The notes under the pieces are model-generated. The model was not told where the DNA came from, made no database searches, and saw nothing but the letters and a program-made list of their open reading frames with translations. 64,000 nt of DNA from Apostichopus japonicus (Eukaryota; Echinodermata; Holothuroidea; Aspidochirotida; Stichopodidae), in assembly GCF_037975245.1 (NCBI RefSeq), contig NC_092574.1:4394713-4458712 (forward strand), read 5' to 3'. Numbering within the stretch: position 1 is the first letter of the stretch; every line of letters starts with the position of its first letter. Shown here one piece after another: positions 61,001 to 64,000 of this stretch. Both the position numbers and the translations under genes were made by a program.

Positions 61001-64000
61001 ATAACTATTTATCAAAATCTGTCGTAGCCACGCATATGTTTGAATGAGCACTGTTACCTTCGGAGTTAAGTGAAAAAAGGTAGAAGTCCACTTTTTGTTT
61101 TTCGGTTTTCTTCTTCTCTGCCACGGACCATCTGTTCAAAAAAAAAGAAGAAATTGTATTACAAATTGGCTAGGCGTGGAATCCACTCATACAATATCAC
61201 TAAACGCTGTTCTTCATATGGGGACTGATTTACTTTGTCAACAGTTGGCATAAATATTTTTTACCCTTTTACACCCAAAAATATTTATGCCAAGCAGGTC
61301 ACATACTAGGAAACTTGACTTTAAAGGTGACCTATTAAATGTCTGAAAAGTGACTCTACAATTGCTAAAAGATAATTGCCATAGGTTGCCATATGTAGTA
61401 ACTACGTCACAGACATAACTGTTTAACAAATACAGGCAGTACATGTTTGGGTGTAGACATTACTGTTAACCCTAACCCACAACAACTGGGCCAAAACTGT
61501 ACATCCATTCGTGAGACTATACATACACATTCTTAACTCTCAGCCAGGCTATTAAGGAAAGACCCATGTGGAAACTAGGGCAACATTTCACGACAAAACT
61601 GGAGAATTTTCTATTGCATATTATGTAAAAAAAAGGCACTGTGCAGGCTTTCAGAAGTAGTTTTCACCAAGAAACAGAAATGTTTAAGCACAATTGCTAG
61701 ATGCTATTAAATTATTGAAACATATGCTCACACCTTTATTACTTAGGTTGTAAGTCATATCGTGGAAAAGTAAATGAAATTTATCAAGAAAAGTTAAAGT
61801 AAGAGTAACGTTCAAGAAGTAAAAAAATCAGAAGGGTTAAGTTAGAGTTACTTGAAATCCGCTAAAAAAAAAGAATGCATTTGATGTTGCTCATCATTTG
61901 TTGCTACAACTTTACTAAAAGTTACTAACCGGTGCTCCTCATACTTTTTTCTGGTCATTTTGTGAACACTTTTCAAGTGTTTTGTAAGAGAGGCAAAATG
62001 TTGGCCATTCTTCTTACATCCCTCGACTTTACAAATTTCAGGATGCCGATACTTCATCCATTTTTTCTTTTTGGCCTCTTTGAAATACACAGCAGGTGAG
62101 CATTCTGGCAGGGCATTATGCTGGGATCTATTCAAACTGTGAGCAGACTTCAGATGACGATCAATCCGTTTTGTTAGTTTTCCATACTGGCGGCAATCTT
62201 CAATCCGACAACAGTCATCAACAGGAAGAATGTTTATCTGCATGAAATGAACAAAATGTGTCTTAAATTTATTTTAACAGAGTATCTAATGGATTGCATT
62301 GATTACTGATGAGCTGATACCCAATATACAAGCAGTTGCGGAGCTAGGGGTATTGATCAGGGGGGTCGAGAATGGTCTGTAGAGGCGCTTTCAACACTAT
62401 CTAAGCGGAGCGCCACCACAGGTTGGCGCGGAGCGAACAGAACCTTTTTGAGTATGGATACTCCCTAGATCACCGGAAATTACCCTTTCCAGGCCTTGCT
62501 AATTAGCAGATAAACAAAGAATAGATAGGTATCATCGCCATCAAAATGTGACAAATGTCAATAGGTAGATGAGAGCGCTAAAAAGTCAATAATCGCGAAT
62601 AAGTAAAAAGTGGTAAGAAGCTGAAAAGGGCGCCAGCAGTCCATTTGAGTCTGTCAGGGGGGCATTCGCCCCCCCCCCCCACGACTGTATGGACGCTCCG
62701 CCACTGTATACAAGTAGTAGCATCAATATCAAATGCGTCTTCTCCTGACTTTCAACTTGTCTAACTACATGACCGTAAACAGGAAGGAAACCACTCTCTT
62801 ATCATATCTTTCCTACATTTCTTTTAATTCAATAGTGGTTGTGCCCATATAAACGTAACATGTTATTACTTCAACATTTAAATGCATTACTAAAGCTACC
62901 CATGTATGCAAATTTGCAAACTTGAACATTTTATCACAACTGCATTTGATAGTTTAGATCTAAAATTTTGAAGGACCTATACCAAATCAAAACTGATTAG
63001 ACATAGGTCTAAACACAGTTCTGTTCTATGCACAAGGCCTAGTCTGCCAGCATAGCTATAGCCAAAGTGAAGGGTTTAAGAAGCAAAAGTAAACTTAACC
63101 TTGTTACTCAGCAAGCATCAAACCCAATTGCCAAAAGGCACTGTCACACTGGTACCAAACTATATGAACATGAATTTTCAAGTACAATTAACATAATAGC
63201 CCTGCAGTAGTGCTGTGCATCACCTCTACTGTGTTACACCCCATTTCACAGTTTGTGCGATCTGCTCAACGTTGTTGTAACCTCATTACCCCATCTACGC
63301 TGCATCTACATCATCTCTCACACATAGCTATTTGGCTAACTTCACCATGGAGATCTCTAGCACCACATTTTCCTCTCTAAAATGATAACCATAGAAGTTA
63401 AATTCAAAAAATGTTTAATTTGGCTCAAACACGATTGTAGCACTAAACCAGGCAGTATGCCAAGCAAGGTGAACACGGAAACATTCGTGTGAAGAATTAG
63501 ATCTGCAAGTGGTCACTTTCAGACACTTTTCCATCTGATTAGCCAATAAAGTTGTCTGTTTTGGCCCCATGATATATAGCATGCTAAGAGAAAGTAATGG
63601 AGTGTATCACTGTGCACAGAGAGTGTAAGTAGGCCTAGACTTATTACTAGTAATAATCCTGTAGGCCAAAATTAAGCTAGGCCTAACCCAGGCCTATATA
63701 TGCATTGGACCGTCAGTAGCGTTACTGTTCCTTTGTTTAGGCGTTAAAAACTCGAACCATTTAGGCTAGTGCGTGTTCATTAATACGCGGTTCCAAATAT
63801 GAAGTAGTATTTGTACTAGTCATTATAAGCTTTATGCTATAACTTAAGCAGGCCTATGGATATACCCTAACATGTCCTTTCTTCGTTCTCGGCATGACGA
63901 ATTGACGAATTTTTAACAGAAGTGTGAACTGGAATCAAGCGGTACAGTACCTCCTTTAGGTTTGTATCATAGGCATTTCCGATCCCGTCGTCATACTCCT
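58077..64000 (-). CDS. C2H2-type zinc-finger protein with unknown C-terminal domain (5' partial)
   Basis: Minus-strand exons, in order of transcription: 64000-63951 (partial), 62237-61930, 61131-61058, 59301-59242, 58383-58077, with stop at 58079-58077. The intron phases (0, 2, 1, 1) all match and no frame is broken, although each small exon was found by eye. The second exon encodes two finger-like units, CRIEDCRQYGKLTKRIDRHL...H and CKVEGCKKNGQHFASLTKHL...H. They resemble the C-x4-C ... HL-x3-H fingers of uncharacterised animal proteins. The next two exons give a Lys-rich linker and a CPATRDERCSVKP segment. The last exon gives 102 residues with YPRYMYYQVYTESCQIMI, CITYHIKKLIVSG and YGCGLCPYQH, which I do not recognise. 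A DNA-binding role is likely from the fingers. The 5' end lies beyond the window. Confidence 0.65.
59650..59780 (-). repeat. Dispersed repeat copy D
   Basis: In reverse complement it reads 'gtaccacattgagtaaaaga' then 'agaagcctgttgtctttgac', matching the middle of the family seen at 6168-6480 and 60410-60665. Confidence 0.55.
60410..60665 (-). repeat. Dispersed repeat copy E
   Basis: This is the best-preserved copy. In reverse complement it runs 'gatgataatcataacctt', 'gtaaacaggatatctcaaga', 'agggaagcttggagcaatat', 'agaagcctattattttggtg', 'ggtcatttggggtcaccaga' and 'gtaacattgtaaacatatct'. The central block (gtaaacatgatatctcaaga) occurs twice within the copy, so the family may itself be built of tandem sub-units. 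Confidence 0.7.
62333..62706. mobile_element. hAT-type MITE with perfect 8 bp target duplication
   Basis: The left end cagttgcggagc and the right end in reverse complement cagtggcggagc match at 11 of 12 bases. The element is flanked on both sides by the identical 8 bp tatacaag (62325-62332 and 62707-62714). An 8 bp duplication and a CAG-starting inverted repeat are characteristic of the hAT superfamily. The 374 bp interior is non-coding and includes a C run near 62670. It lies just upstream of the zinc-finger exon, inside the first intron seen of the minus-strand gene. Confidence 0.85.

Noticed and set aside
1-64000. CRISPR arrays, bacterial operons, rRNA or tRNA genes
   Set aside because: The window is clearly intron-bearing eukaryotic DNA. 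The direct repeats present are satellites or mobile-element parts, and no cloverleaf with conserved tRNA boxes was recognised by eye.

Overview
This is eukaryotic nuclear DNA: AT-rich, with small exons in long introns, canonical GT/AG splice sites, many microsatellites and many small DNA transposons. Recurrent 'taggcctag'-type words, the A/T-rich base composition and the gene families present suggest a marine invertebrate deuterostome, most likely an echinoderm (a sea cucumber is my guess, not proven). There are no rRNA genes, CRISPR arrays, operons or other bacterial features, and I recognise no tRNA gene.

Layout. (1) 1.66-3.55 kb: remnant of a C2H2 zinc-finger/transposase-like gene with one nonsense codon and four frameshifts. 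(2) 4.63-8.10 kb: remnant of a gene resembling the 'SAMD3-like' C-terminal family, with three frameshifts and one in-frame stop. (3) 9.5-10.3 kb: tandem array of about 108 bp units. (4) 10.4-22.4 kb: mostly non-coding, with two weak candidate first exons (P2X7-like N-termini) and several palindromes. (5) 22.43-37.26 kb, plus strand: a 16-exon gene that I spliced by eye into one open frame of 884 codons. It encodes a KDZ (Kyakuja-Dileera-Zisupton) family transposase with an N-terminal Cys cluster and all three acidic catalytic motifs. (6) 40.2-41.4 kb: a diverged tandem array. (7) 41.77-54.88 kb, plus strand: an 11-exon gene that splices into an open frame of 452 codons and combines an atypical homeodomain, an HMG-box-like domain and a C-terminal chromodomain. 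(8) 55.02-55.93 kb, minus: the 3' end of a Ty3/gypsy retrotransposon with its LTR. (9) 58.08-64.0 kb, minus: a five-exon, 5'-incomplete gene for a C2H2-type zinc-finger protein with an unrecognised C-terminal domain. Small mobile elements include three TTAA-flanked MITEs (25.5, 27.3 and 45.9 kb) and a hAT-type MITE with a perfect 8 bp target duplication (62.3 kb).

The most interesting part is 22-55 kb. Two intact, co-oriented, intron-rich genes lie side by side: a KDZ transposase and a three-domain DNA/chromatin-binding protein. The two transposon-like genes to their left are riddled with lesions. Either the intact pair has been recruited for host functions, or it is a large intron-bearing KDZ-type element with an accessory chromatin gene. 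Family assignments rest on motif recognition only; no database search was possible.
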